This document shows, in pieces, positions 20,211 to 28,839 of a stretch of 64,000 bases of DNA. A model generated the notes under the pieces. That model was not told the DNA's origin. It made no database searches and saw only the letters and a program-made list of their open reading frames with translations. Source of the DNA: Acidimicrobiaceae bacterium (GTDB lineage Bacteria; Actinomycetota; Acidimicrobiia; Acidimicrobiales; Ilumatobacteraceae). The position numbers were made by a program, and so were the translations under genes. Positions within the stretch are counted from its first letter, which is position 1. Each line of letters opens with the position of its first letter. Location of the stretch: the NCBI GenBank assembly GCA_947450115.1, contig CANFUE010000008.1:1-64000 (forward strand), written 5' to 3'.

Positions 20211-21784
20211 AGGTTGTTGAGCACTACCTGAGCCGCATTGCGTCCACTCGAGCCCCAAATACCTGCACCAGGGAATGTCGCTGCACCTGTGATGTACAGA
20301 TTCTTGATGGGAGTTGTGTAGCGCGACAATTCGGGTTGCTTTGAGAGAAATACCGACAGCGGACCACCGGAAAAACTCGTTGCATGACCCTGCGGAAGAA
20401 AGAACTCTTTTTCGTAATGAGCAGGTGTTTTCACACGCCACGCGGTGATACGAGGAGTGAGAGGTTCGGTCAGCAAAGTGTCGTAAAGCGACAGCCATCG
20501 CGACGGCTCATGGAGTGCATCCCATCCATCAACAAAATTGAATGGAGTAAATAGTGCTTCCAAGCTCAAAATGTGTGTTCCTCGTGGGGCAAGGGTGGAG
20601 TCGCTAAACGACGGAGTGTTCACTAGAAATGCAGGCTTTTCAAGTATGTGCCCCGTGGTCATCATTGAGTGGCCTTCGTGCAGTTCGGCTGTGTTTGGCG
20701 CAATGACAAAGGTGCAACCTTCGTTGCTGGTGAGAATATTTTGATAGCGATCATGCTGAAGGGCTTTGTAATGTATATCGCCTTGGAATATTGCATCAAT
20801 CTTTGATTCGTAACCTTGCGAATGTGGTGTGTCTCGCCATCTGTTAATGAATTCTTGAGCTGATGAGGGCGCACCTTTCAGCCATTTCATAAAAGTGTCA
20901 TGTGGATTACACGCGGAAATGACGGTGCGACTGCGAATAACGCGACCGTCAGATAGTTCTATGCCGACGAGTTTTTCTGCTTCGCAGACAATGGCTGAAA
21001 CCGCAGTGGAAAGGAGCAATTCTCCCCCAAAGGATTCGTATGCACTTTGCAGGGCGCGTGGAAGTGCGCCGCTGCCGCCGATAGGACGCCCTACCTGTGC
21101 TGCGTGGCGCATGGCTAGCGTGATTGCTCCTAGGCCTGTATTGGGTGTGTGCGGTGATACGCCCCACACTGTGGGCCCTTCAACAAGAGCGGGGCCAATG
21201 ATTTCTGGCGCATCGAAATAGGTGCCCAGAACTTCAGCAGCAGAGAGGCGACTCCATTGCAAAAGACGTATGAGACCTCGTCCACCGCGCCGTGCAGTAT
21301 TTGACATCAGCTTTCTTCGTGAAGGTATTTCATTCGCATTGTCCAAAATAAGTGAGATCACCGGGAGGGCATCTTTCACATAGCGACGGTAGTTTTTTAC
21401 CTCTTTGGGAAGAACTTGTGCAAGTGCTTCACAGGTTGTGTCGAGGTCATGAAATGAAGGCCACCACAAATCACTGTGCCATGAACCATTAATTTGAGCA
21501 GGGTCAATATCGATATATTGCAATCCGTGAAGGTGAAGGTCGAGTTCGTTGATGAGAGGGTTTGTTCTCACTGTGAGATGGTCGCAGTTGCAGATGTTCA
21601 CGCTGCAGCCCTCAAATAGCTCGCTCGACGCTGTTCCTCCAGCTGTATGACGGGCTTCAACAAGGAGAGTTTTCATGCCTGATTTGGCAAGATATGCCGC
21701 AGTGGTGAGTCCGTTATGTCCGGCGCCAATGACGATGGCATCGTAGGAAGTCTGAATATTTTCAGGTGATGTGTGCTGTGTCAT
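20207..21784 (-). CDS. CrtI/phytoene-dehydrogenase-like FAD oxidoreductase
   Basis: 525 residues. N-terminal FAD motif DAIVIGAGHNGLTTAAYLAKSGMKTLLVE (residues 15-43, GxGxxG) followed by GGTAS; the C-terminus YITGAATFPGAGIWGSSGRNAAQVVL is the second FAD-contact block. The family includes phytoene desaturases and the eukaryotic PYROXD2 group; this protein resembles the latter more (GHNGL, SPHTPNTGLGAI). There are no carotenoid genes around it, so a role in carotenoid synthesis is not supported. It is divergent from the creatininase gene across 36 bp. Confidence 0.8.
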   Translation of the reverse strand: MTQHTSPENIQTSYDAIVIGAGHNGLTTAAYLAKSGMKTLLVEARHTAGGTASSELFEGCSVNICNCDHLTVRTNPLINELDLHLHGLQYIDIDPAQINGSWHSDLWWPSFHDLDTTCEALAQVLPKEVKNYRRYVKDALPVISLILDNANEIPSRRKLMSNTARRGGRGLIRLLQWSRLSAAEVLGTYFDAPEIIGPALVEGPTVWGVSPHTPNTGLGAITLAMRHAAQVGRPIGGSGALPRALQSAYESFGGELLLSTAVSAIVCEAEKLVGIELSDGRVIRSRTVISACNPHDTFMKWLKGAPSSAQEFINRWRDTPHSQGYESKIDAIFQGDIHYKALQHDRYQNILTSNEGCTFVIAPNTAELHEGHSMMTTGHILEKPAFLVNTPSFSDSTLAPRGTHILSLEALFTPFNFVDGWDALHEPSRWLSLYDTLLTEPLTPRITAWRVKTPAHYEKEFFLPQGHATSFSGGPLSVFLSKQPELSRYTTPIKNLYITGAATFPGAGIWGSSGRNAAQVVLNNL

Positions 21785-21808
21785 GATGCGTGTTAAATCA
21801 TTTTCGTG

Positions 21809-21814
21809 TACTTT
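21809..21814 (+). promoter_or_regulatory. -10 hexamer (TACTTT) of the creatininase-family gene
   Basis: TACTTT ends 6 nt before ATG 21821; no ribosome site. It decides for that ATG over the in-frame GTG at 21806, which overlaps the hexamer. Confidence 0.6.
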
Positions 21815-21820
21815 TGGTGT

Positions 21821-22612
21821 ATGACTTCCGCCGACATTTCTACCTCACGTTTCTTTGGAAATCTACGTGCTCCGCAGGTTGCACATGCTCTTAACAATAC
21901 GGCAATTGTGGTGCAGCCGCTCGGAGCAATTGAACAGCATGGTCCACATCTTCCTTTAAGTACAGACTTAGTCATTGCAGACGCCGTAGCCAATGCTGCG
22001 GTGCAAAGAATTGGCGAAGACCTCAACGTTTGGGTTCTTCCTGCTTTGGCTTTTACGAAATCAAATGAACATGCATGGAGTCCAGGAACGATCTGGCTCT
22101 CGGCCGATACCTTGTTGCGCGTTCTCGACGACGTCGGGCGTTGTGTGGCCAAGGCCGGAGTTGAACGACTCGTATTCTTGAACGGCCATGGCGGAAATAG
22201 TTCGTTGGTATCGGTTGCCAATCGGGAACTGCGTTTGAAATATGGCCTCAAAACGTTCCTAGCGCATCCCGGCATTCCCGCTGATCAGGGCGGTTTGTCC
22301 CCGGAAAATGAATTGGGGATGGGAGTACACGCAGGAACCGATGAAACGTCAATCATGTTGCACCTGCGCCCAGATCTTGTCGATATGTCGCTAGCGGTGC
22401 GTCGAATTCCTGAAAAATTAGCGGCCAACAAGCATGTGAAATTCGGAGGCTCTGTGTCATTTGGTTGGATGTCGAACGATTTCAATGATGAAGGTTTTGT
22501 GGGTGATCCGACAGTGGCTAATGCTGAACTTGGCAAGACGTTATTTGAAGGGGCAGTAGATAACTTCTGCTCAGCACTCAAGGAAGTTGCTTCTTTTAAT
22601 TTTGGGAAATAA
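21821..22612 (+). CDS. Creatininase-family amidohydrolase
   Basis: 263 residues. VVQPLGAIEQHGPHLPLSTDLVIADA (about 28-53) supplies the metal ligands Glu and His of the creatininase fold; FLNGHGGNSSLVSVANREL and GVHAGTDETSIMLHLRPDLVD are the other conserved blocks. The family hydrolyses cyclic or linear amides (creatininase, the FAPy deformylase ArfB, MftE in mycofactocin maturation). No mycofactocin genes are near, so MftE is not supported. It faces the ABC transporter cluster across a bidirectional terminator. Confidence 0.85.
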   Translation: MTSADISTSRFFGNLRAPQVAHALNNTAIVVQPLGAIEQHGPHLPLSTDLVIADAVANAAVQRIGEDLNVWVLPALAFTKSNEHAWSPGTIWLSADTLLRVLDDVGRCVAKAGVERLVFLNGHGGNSSLVSVANRELRLKYGLKTFLAHPGIPADQGGLSPENELGMGVHAGTDETSIMLHLRPDLVDMSLAVRRIPEKLAANKHVKFGGSVSFGWMSNDFNDEGFVGDPTVANAELGKTLFEGAVDNFCSALKEVASFNFGK

Positions 22613-22646
22613 AAAAGGGGCGCAGATATGATCTGCGCCCCTTTTT
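22612..22646. terminator. Bidirectional intrinsic terminator
   Basis: GGGGCGCAGAT (22617-22627) pairs perfectly with ATCTGCGCCCC (22631-22641) around an ATG loop; an A-run precedes and a T-run follows. It can end the creatininase transcript on plus and the transporter transcript on minus. Confidence 0.92.
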
Positions 22647-22657
22647 AAATTCATTTC

Positions 22658-23851
22658 TTATTTCATAGCAATGGTGGTATCGAGATACTCGTTGGTGACG
22701 AGATCTGCTGCTGTAAGGCCTTCCTTGACCTTTGTACCGCTAGCGGTGTACACCGGAGTAGCTGTCGCGATGAATTTTGTGATGCGATCAGTATCAAATG
22801 AACCAAGAGTTCCATCTGGGCTATTTGCAACCAATTTGTCGGAAACTTGCTTCTCTACTGATGCAGCAGCCTGACCAGCGTCATACACCCAACCATTGTT
22901 GATTTGCTTCACAGCGTCGAGGATGACCGCATTGGTCTCATCTGGACTGGTGACATAATCAATTTGTGCTTGCTGGATGACGGGAACCAACTTCTTGAGG
23001 CAGTCAGCATTTTTGCTGATGCTGTCTGGAGTTCCAGCTAACGACTGGGCGTAAGCGGTCCATCCAGCGTCGTGGATGTACTGGTAAGCCACTGGCTTCT
23101 TCCACTCAGCAAGAACCTTCTCGTAGAAGTATGGCTCTGCGGTTCCAAAACCCTGCTGTGCGTCTTTTCCACCTGAGGCGATGAACGAAGCAGGCTTCCC
23201 ATCGTAAGAACCATCAACTTGTCCTTTGTCGAGGATTCCTGTTTGAGTGAAGTAATCCATGTATGCAGCGCCATCGAAGTAGCGAACTTTTACCTTGTCT
23301 GTTTTAAGGTCGGCAATAGTCTTGACATCTGGGTGGCTTGCTGGATCCCACATGATGATTTGTGGGTTGATGTTGTACGGAGCAACAACTGCTTTTGTAG
23401 GGAAGTCGACACTATGAGACACAGCCTCGTCTGTGCTCACGAAACCCAGCATGATGGTGGGATCTGAATACAAAAGTGCAGTTACTTGCTGGAATCCGAT
23501 AGCTGGACCGCCAGAACGAACTTCCACTTTCACGCCGGTATCGACGCCGCCGGAAACGAGGGGACCAGATACAGAAGCTTTTTTGGTGTCAACGGTGTAG
23601 CCATCACCAACGAGTTGGTATAAGAAACCGTGTTCTGCTTCAGGGTTCCAGTCGGTTTGGAATATGACGGTTGCCGGGCACACATCGGCCAGTGAAACAG
23701 CTGCACCAGGTGCTGCAGTATCAGTGGTGGCCATGGTGTCTGCAGTTGCAGCGGTATCGGTTGTCATCTCTTCAGATGACGAGTCACTTCCACATGAGGC
23801 GAGCGCCAACATGGAAACGGCTCCTAGTACTAATAGGGCTTTTCTTTTCAT
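22658..23851 (-). CDS. ABC transporter substrate-binding lipoprotein (NMT1/THI5-like)
   Basis: 397 residues. The N-terminus MKRKALLVLGAVSMLALASC is a lipoprotein signal with lipobox LASC, Cys20 being the lipid anchor. A Thr/Ala/Asp-rich linker (about 21-50) follows. The mature domain starts VIFQTDWNPEAEHGFLYQLVG, resembling the DW-P-x-x-H-G-x-Y motif of NMT1/THI5-like binding proteins that take pyrimidine precursors or other small N-compounds. It is last in a minus-strand order LLM, amidohydrolase, ATPase, permease, binding protein. An AAAGGA ribosome site precedes ATG 23851. The ligand is unknown. Confidence 0.85.
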   Translation of the reverse strand: MKRKALLVLGAVSMLALASCGSDSSSEEMTTDTAATADTMATTDTAAPGAAVSLADVCPATVIFQTDWNPEAEHGFLYQLVGDGYTVDTKKASVSGPLVSGGVDTGVKVEVRSGGPAIGFQQVTALLYSDPTIMLGFVSTDEAVSHSVDFPTKAVVAPYNINPQIIMWDPASHPDVKTIADLKTDKVKVRYFDGAAYMDYFTQTGILDKGQVDGSYDGKPASFIASGGKDAQQGFGTAEPYFYEKVLAEWKKPVAYQYIHDAGWTAYAQSLAGTPDSISKNADCLKKLVPVIQQAQIDYVTSPDETNAVILDAVKQINNGWVYDAGQAAASVEKQVSDKLVANSPDGTLGSFDTDRITKFIATATPVYTASGTKVKEGLTAADLVTNEYLDTTIAMK

Positions 23852-23893
23852 TGTGGTTCCTTTACTTGTTTGGTAGTGGTTTGAGGAGCAGAA

Positions 23894-24754
23894 TTAGTTG
23901 CCTCTGGTGGAGATATGCCATTTACCGGTTACTTTCTTGGCAATCCATCCAAAGACGAGAAAAACAGTAAGACCTAAGAGGCTGGCGAGGATGATGGCGG
24001 TGATGAGTTCGGGGCCCCATAAGCGTGCTCGGTAGACATCAATTTGAGCACCGATTCCGACAACTCCACCTTCGCGGAAGTAAAAATCTCCAACTACTGC
24101 ACCGATGACCGCTAGTCCTGCTGAAATGCGTAGGCCAACGAAAATATTGGGCAGTGCTGACGGTATTTGGAGCTTGGTCAGGCGCGTCCATCGAGATGTG
24201 TTGTGCAATGTGAATAACTCATGTTGACTCTTGTCGGCCGACAGTAAACCAAACAAGGTATTGCTCACAATGGGGAAGATGGCAATGAGCACAACCACCA
24301 AAAGACGTTGCTTGGTAGAACCGTCAATGAGGGCTCGTATGAGCGGAGTGAGAGCCAAAATGGGAGCACTCTGTACAGCGACAAGGTACGGCCATGTTGC
24401 GCGTTCAAACCAGCGGCGTGAACTCATCAAAATCGCCAGTGACATACCGATGATAATGGTGAGAATAAGTCCGATCAGAGCAATCTTTGCGCTGTCCCAC
24501 AGAGACATGAGAATGGGGTACAAGCCCCTTCGCGTTCCCGAATGCCAAACAAAAAAACCTTCGGTGAGCACTCGATGCGGACTGGGCAAAAGAAAACGTT
24601 TTTGTTTAGGAAGAACTACGTTTGATAAGAGATACCAAAGACCAATGAAGACTGCAAAAACTACGGCTGGGCCTAAATAATCTGAAAAGCGAAAGCGAAT
24701 GCTTGTCTCGCTGCTGTTCTCGTTTGTCGCTGTTGATTCAACTGACGAGCTCAT
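23894..24754 (-). CDS. ABC transporter permease (NitT/TauT type)
   Basis: 286 residues with about six membrane segments (residues ~30-50, 85-110, 120-145, 150-175, 215-240, 255-275). The cytoplasmic coupling loop FTLHNTSRWTRLTKLQIPSALPNIFVGLRISAGLAV matches the EAA loop of SsuC/TauC/ThiX permeases. It pairs with the ATPase encoded just upstream (ATGA overlap) and the downstream lipoprotein to form an importer. Substrate inferred only from neighbours, probably a small nitrogen heterocycle. Confidence 0.88.
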   Translation of the reverse strand: MSSSVESTATNENSSETSIRFRFSDYLGPAVVFAVFIGLWYLLSNVVLPKQKRFLLPSPHRVLTEGFFVWHSGTRRGLYPILMSLWDSAKIALIGLILTIIIGMSLAILMSSRRWFERATWPYLVAVQSAPILALTPLIRALIDGSTKQRLLVVVLIAIFPIVSNTLFGLLSADKSQHELFTLHNTSRWTRLTKLQIPSALPNIFVGLRISAGLAVIGAVVGDFYFREGGVVGIGAQIDVYRARLWGPELITAIILASLLGLTVFLVFGWIAKKVTGKWHISTRGN

Positions 24755-25524
24755 TGTTGTTCACCTCGCAAAGCATGAGAGATTTCTCCACAAATACGAG
24801 CGAATTCTGGCTCGTAACGCAGATCATGGGTGCGGGGAAAAGCGAACGGAATATCGAATGTATGAGTGATGCGACCTGGCCGAGCCGACATCACCATGAC
24901 GCGGGTCGACATGTACACGGCTTCTGAAATGGAGTGCGTAATGAACAAACCGGCAAAGCCCTCGTGTTGAAAGAGACGAAGCAGTTCATCATTGAGACGT
25001 TCACGCGTTATTTCATCGAGAGCGCCGAAAGGTTCATCGAAAAGGAAAACTTTGGGTTTGAGCACTAATGATCGTGCCAATGACGCGCGCATTTTCATAC
25101 CGCCAGATAATTGGCGAGGGTATTTTTCCTCAAATCCGGAGAGACCAACTAACGAAATTGCCTCTTGAACAAGTTGTGCTCGTGTTGGTTTGTCAATTTT
25201 GTGTAGTTCTGCGATGAGTTCGACATTTCGTTGAACTGTGCGCCATGGCATGAGAGTTGCATCTTGAAAGACGTACCCGATGCTGGACTCATCAATTGAG
25301 TAACTACCAGACGTGCATTCCTCAAGATGAGAAGCGATGCGTAGCAAAGTAGACTTTCCGCACCCGGAAGGGCCAACCACGGTAACGAATTCGCCTGGTT
25401 CTATGGAAAATGAAATGTCGTCAAGTGCTCGTGTTCCGTCGGGGAAAGTTTTCGACACACTGTTAAACGACAGGGCGGGATGCGCCATCATGGATTGATC
25501 GGTGGTCACAGGCTGAGTCTCCAT
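24751..25524 (-). CDS. ABC transporter ATPase (NitT/TauT type)
   Basis: 257 residues from ATG 25524, which has GGAG 8 nt upstream; an in-frame GTG at 25536 is possible. Walker A VVGPSGCGKSTLLRIA, Q-loop GYVFQDATLMPWRTV, signature RQLSGGMKMRASLARSL, Walker B KVFLFDEPFGALDE and switch His in FITHSISEAVYMS are all intact. Length and sequence match SsuB/TauB/ThiZ-type importers. Stop overlaps the permease start (ATGA). Confidence 0.9.
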   Translation of the reverse strand: METQPVTTDQSMMAHPALSFNSVSKTFPDGTRALDDISFSIEPGEFVTVVGPSGCGKSTLLRIASHLEECTSGSYSIDESSIGYVFQDATLMPWRTVQRNVELIAELHKIDKPTRAQLVQEAISLVGLSGFEEKYPRQLSGGMKMRASLARSLVLKPKVFLFDEPFGALDEITRERLNDELLRLFQHEGFAGLFITHSISEAVYMSTRVMVMSARPGRITHTFDIPFAFPRTHDLRYEPEFARICGEISHALRGEQQ

Positions 25525-25587
25525 CAGTATCTCCACGCCATCACATTACGGATAAAGATGACGCGGTTTAAGGCTTGTATGTTTATT

Positions 25588-26793
25588 TTATGTTTCATGT
25601 GTGTCATAAATCAGAACTCCATGACGGTAAACATGGCGAGGTTGATTGGCGAATGCAATGAATTCTCGTATCGACGCCGACGGGGTGAGGATGAAGTTCC
25701 CAGGGGATCCCGTCGTGAGGAATGGTGCGTCTCCAGCAATGCATTCATGAACCGAACTACTTACCGCAGAGTAGGCATCTTCCGGGAAATAATGACCCGC
25801 TGCAACCAAGAGTCCAGCGGCCTCAAGCGGGTCGGCACGCCCCAAGGGATTAAACGGATCTTGGAGATTATCTCCCCCTGCTACCACGGTGGCCCCAGCA
25901 ATGCGCAGGGCTGAAAGCGCAGTAAGAGCGCGTGGCATTGCTGATTGCCGATCACGTCCTTGGAGATAAAGATTTGTTTGGGGCAAGGTGACAACTGCAA
26001 TATTTGCGTCTGCAACCATCTGCGCTACCTGTTTTTGAACTTTTTCATTTTGCATGCCCAAGCTCACGCAATGTGATGCGGTCACACTAAACGAAGGTGC
26101 CTGCTTCATGACGCGTTGAGCGAGATCTCGTAACGAGAGCATGTCTGCATTCAATGTTTCGTCGACGTGCAGATCTAAGTTGCAATTGAGGTCTTTTGCT
26201 AGCGACAGGAATACTTTATTGGCGCCTTTTGGATCGGAGTCGAGATGAGGGCAACCACCAAGAAGGTCGGCGCCATCGTTACGTGCCCGCTCGGCAAGAA
26301 TGCGGCTGGGCTCACCTTCTTTTCCTGAGAGTGGCCATTGAACCAGTGCACAAATTTCTATATCGCAGATGTCTTTAAAGTTGTTGGCGACTTGCCGAAG
26401 TGCTCGCACTTGTAGCGTGGATCCGTCAAATGTGTCGGCATGTGATCGTATTCGTGAAACACCATTTTTAACATAGAGCATGACGGCTCGGGATGCCCGC
26501 TCAACGATGTCTTCAAACGTCAAGGTATGCGCATTTGCATGGACTGCATGAATTGCGCCAAGTAGATCACCGGTTGGGTTATGTATCCGTTCAGCCAGAA
26601 ATGCTTTGTCGAGGTGCGCATGTGGTTCGGCGAGGGTGGGAAGTAGAAGCTGGCCATCGGCGTCAATGTCGCCTGCACCAGGTGAATCGGTGGGTTGATG
26701 CAACACAGTTTTCTCAATGAGGCCTTCATGAAGGTGAACATCGATATGCGAGCCATCGATGAGACGCGCATTGCGAATGATATTCGAGGTCAT
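25588..26793 (-). CDS. Cytosine-deaminase-like amidohydrolase
   Basis: 401 residues, amidohydrolase superfamily close to CodA. Metal ligands: LAEPHAHLDKAFL (HxH, ~55-67), NLDLHVDETL (His plus catalytic Glu), SVTASHCVSLG (His) and VVAGGDNLQDPFNPLGRADPLEA (Asp). In CodA the last block reads GHDDVFDPW; here it is GGDNLQDPF, so the Asp that lines the cytosine pocket is Asn. That suggests deamination or ring opening of a substrate other than cytosine. It lies between the LLM enzyme (11 bp) and the ABC ATPase and is probably cotranscribed with both. Confidence 0.83.
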   Translation of the reverse strand: MTSNIIRNARLIDGSHIDVHLHEGLIEKTVLHQPTDSPGAGDIDADGQLLLPTLAEPHAHLDKAFLAERIHNPTGDLLGAIHAVHANAHTLTFEDIVERASRAVMLYVKNGVSRIRSHADTFDGSTLQVRALRQVANNFKDICDIEICALVQWPLSGKEGEPSRILAERARNDGADLLGGCPHLDSDPKGANKVFLSLAKDLNCNLDLHVDETLNADMLSLRDLAQRVMKQAPSFSVTASHCVSLGMQNEKVQKQVAQMVADANIAVVTLPQTNLYLQGRDRQSAMPRALTALSALRIAGATVVAGGDNLQDPFNPLGRADPLEAAGLLVAAGHYFPEDAYSAVSSSVHECIAGDAPFLTTGSPGNFILTPSASIREFIAFANQPRHVYRHGVLIYDTHET

Positions 26794-26804
26794 TTCGTCA
26801 GAAG

Positions 26805-27998
26805 TTATTTCAATGGCCCAGGAGTAGTTGTGGGTCGGCGATCCATCTTTTCTCCTAGTCGTGGCATTACCTCTTCGGCAACCAAGTGCAACTGTTCATT
26901 CATCTCGTCACGGCTTAAGCCTGGGAAGTCGAAGAAGATGCACAGGTGTTTGAGGTCGAGTAGTTCTCGCCAGTAGCCCAACGTGTCGACCGCATCATCG
27001 ATGGAACCAACGATTTGAATTTTCTGCTCAACGGATTGTTCGACAGTGGGATTGAAGTCAAAAGGAACTTTTGAACCGTCAGGATTTCGATACGAACTGA
27101 AGCGACCGTAAGGCGCGAGGAATTTAGTGAATTCGTCGTGTCCTGGACGCCCCCGACGCATTGCAGCTTCTCGTGTTTTACCTACGTGCATATTCATCAC
27201 CAAACAGCGGTCTTCACCTGGAGCAACTGGGTTGCCGATTTCCTCACGGATTTCTGCATAACGATCCCACTTTTGTTTTTGGCTTTCAGCATTTTGTAGC
27301 CAATACACAGCCTTGTGCCCAGCACGCGGTACATATTCAATGGTTTCCGGCGAAGTGATGGGCTGGTAAATATCTACGACGCGTTGAGGTTTGGGAATGA
27401 GTGTGAGGTCGTTCACCATGGATCCTCGATCGGGAATTCCATCGGCGGGGAAGACGAAATGCTTCCCACGGTAGGAAAATCTCTCTTCGTACCAGGCAAG
27501 TTTGATGACTTCCATTGCCTCTTCGAATGTCTCGCGATTAATGCGATCATGTTCTGCCGACATTGCGTTGTCGCCAGAGGCAACAACGGTACCTAGGCTC
27601 CAGGCTTCGCGAGGAACAGTTCCGCGACCAACGCCAATTTCCATGCGTCCGCCAGTGATGATGTCGGCAAGGGCAAAATCTTCGGCAAGCCGTAGCGGGT
27701 GCCATTGCGGCACAACGTTGAACATCTGGCCCAATCGCAGGTCTTTGGTGAGTCCAGCAAGATGCATGCCAAACAAGATGAGGTTGGGAAGCACTTCGTA
27801 GCCCTCAAATTGAAAATGGTGTTCAGTAAGCCACATGGTGTCGTAGCCAAGTGCGTCGGCCGACTTTGCCCAGTCGACAAGGTTTTTGTAGCACTCAACT
27901 ACGGCGTCGTTGTTGTACCTGCGACTCGTAGGGGCAATGCTGGGGTCTCCAGCATCAGGCATGGGTACGGTGCAGAAAAAGTTTGTATCGACGCGCAT
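26805..27998 (-). CDS. LLM-class flavin-dependent monooxygenase
   Basis: 397 residues, bacterial luciferase-like TIM barrel. MWLTEHHFQFEGYEVLPNLILFG (~55-77), LRLGQMFNVVPQWHPLRLAEDFALAD and GGRMEIGVGRGTVPREA are LLM blocks for FMN or F420. It is the first gene of the minus-strand transporter cluster and carries its own TAGGTT element 6 nt from the ATG. Together with the amidohydrolase and transporter it may attack an imported nitrogen heterocycle, as RutA does for uracil; this is inference. FMN versus F420 cannot be told. Confidence 0.83.
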   Translation of the reverse strand: MRVDTNFFCTVPMPDAGDPSIAPTSRRYNNDAVVECYKNLVDWAKSADALGYDTMWLTEHHFQFEGYEVLPNLILFGMHLAGLTKDLRLGQMFNVVPQWHPLRLAEDFALADIITGGRMEIGVGRGTVPREAWSLGTVVASGDNAMSAEHDRINRETFEEAMEVIKLAWYEERFSYRGKHFVFPADGIPDRGSMVNDLTLIPKPQRVVDIYQPITSPETIEYVPRAGHKAVYWLQNAESQKQKWDRYAEIREEIGNPVAPGEDRCLVMNMHVGKTREAAMRRGRPGHDEFTKFLAPYGRFSSYRNPDGSKVPFDFNPTVEQSVEQKIQIVGSIDDAVDTLGYWRELLDLKHLCIFFDFPGLSRDEMNEQLHLVAEEVMPRLGEKMDRRPTTTPGPLK

Positions 27999-28004
27999 GA
28001 AAAT

Positions 28005-28010
28005 AACCTA
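28005..28010 (-). promoter_or_regulatory. -10 hexamer (TAGGTT) of the LLM-transporter cluster
   Basis: On the minus strand TAGGTT lies 6 nt before the ATG at 27998. It sits in the 58-bp gap after the GDPD gene and probably starts the five-gene cluster. Confidence 0.55.
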
Positions 28011-28056
28011 CTAAATCAAATCAACTGCTGTGTAAGCCTGCCACGAGGAAGCATTT

Positions 28057-28839
28057 CTATTTCGTGAAGTTATTGTTTCGCCACGAATTGCGCGCAATGA
28101 GGACATCTTTCAAGACAGCGGGTTTATCGGTCATGATGCCATCGGCACCATTGTCGAGTAGCTCATTCATCTGTTCTGGAGAGTCGATAGTCCAATAGTG
28201 CACGGCAAGTCTGCTGCGATGAGCAACGTCGATGAATCTCTCAGATGCCAAAGGAATCGGACCTTGTTTTGCAGGAATCTGAGCGGCATGGATTCCTGAT
28301 GGAAAACGTAATGGCCTTCCGGCGGCTACCGCGAGAAGGAGACGGGCGACGCCCTTTGGCCCCAGCGAAGTTGCGTACTGTATTCCCAACTGTTCCCGTA
28401 ATTGCCGTAGTCGCCGATCGCTAAAAGCTCCTAAACACACTCGATCTGCCACGTTATTTTGTTTGAGTATGTGCACAAGAGGGGAGAGCGCCGAGTCGCT
28501 TTTGCAGTCAATATTCCAACGCGCTTCTGGCCATAGCGTCAAAAGCTCCTGAAGGGTTGGGATGTGCTCTGTTCCTTCTACCTTGATGTCTTTGATCTGT
28601 TCATACGTGAGCTCGCTGATTTTCCCCGGGTGATTGCAGGTGCGCTGCAAGTTGTCGTCGTGAAATGCCAAAAGCACCCCATCGCTTGTTGCATGTACAT
28701 CGGTTTCTAAATAGGTGTAACCCAAGTTGATCGCCATCTGAAATGCCGACACCGTGTTTTCCGGGGCATCGCTCGCGCCACCTCGATGGGCAAAAGCGTG
28801 TGTTGCGTCCCACTGGAAAAACGGATGGGTTGAAGTCAC
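28057..28839 (-). CDS. Glycerophosphodiester phosphodiesterase
   Basis: 260 residues, single GDPD TIM barrel. FAHRGGASDAPENTVSAFQMAI (~16-37, catalytic His and RGG), YLETDVHATSDGVLLAFHDDNLQRT (metal Glu/Asp and second His), WNIDCKS and GADGIMTDKPAVL are family hallmarks. It hydrolyses glycerophosphodiesters to glycerol-3-phosphate and an alcohol. No signal peptide, so cytosolic. The GTG start overlaps the acyl-CoA ligase stop (TAGTG), linking lipid turnover with fatty-acid activation. Confidence 0.9.
   Translation of the reverse strand: MTSTHPFFQWDATHAFAHRGGASDAPENTVSAFQMAINLGYTYLETDVHATSDGVLLAFHDDNLQRTCNHPGKISELTYEQIKDIKVEGTEHIPTLQELLTLWPEARWNIDCKSDSALSPLVHILKQNNVADRVCLGAFSDRRLRQLREQLGIQYATSLGPKGVARLLLAVAAGRPLRFPSGIHAAQIPAKQGPIPLASERFIDVAHRSRLAVHYWTIDSPEQMNELLDNGADGIMTDKPAVLKDVLIARNSWRNNNFTK

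Noticed and set aside
20207-21784. CrtI-like gene as part of a carotenoid cluster
   Set aside because: No crtB, crtE or lycopene cyclase genes are in the window and the sequence is closer to the PYROXD2 group.
21821-22612. Creatininase-family gene as MftE of a mycofactocin locus
   Set aside because: No mftA, mftB, mftC or mftF gene was found near it, so the mycofactocin role is not supported.
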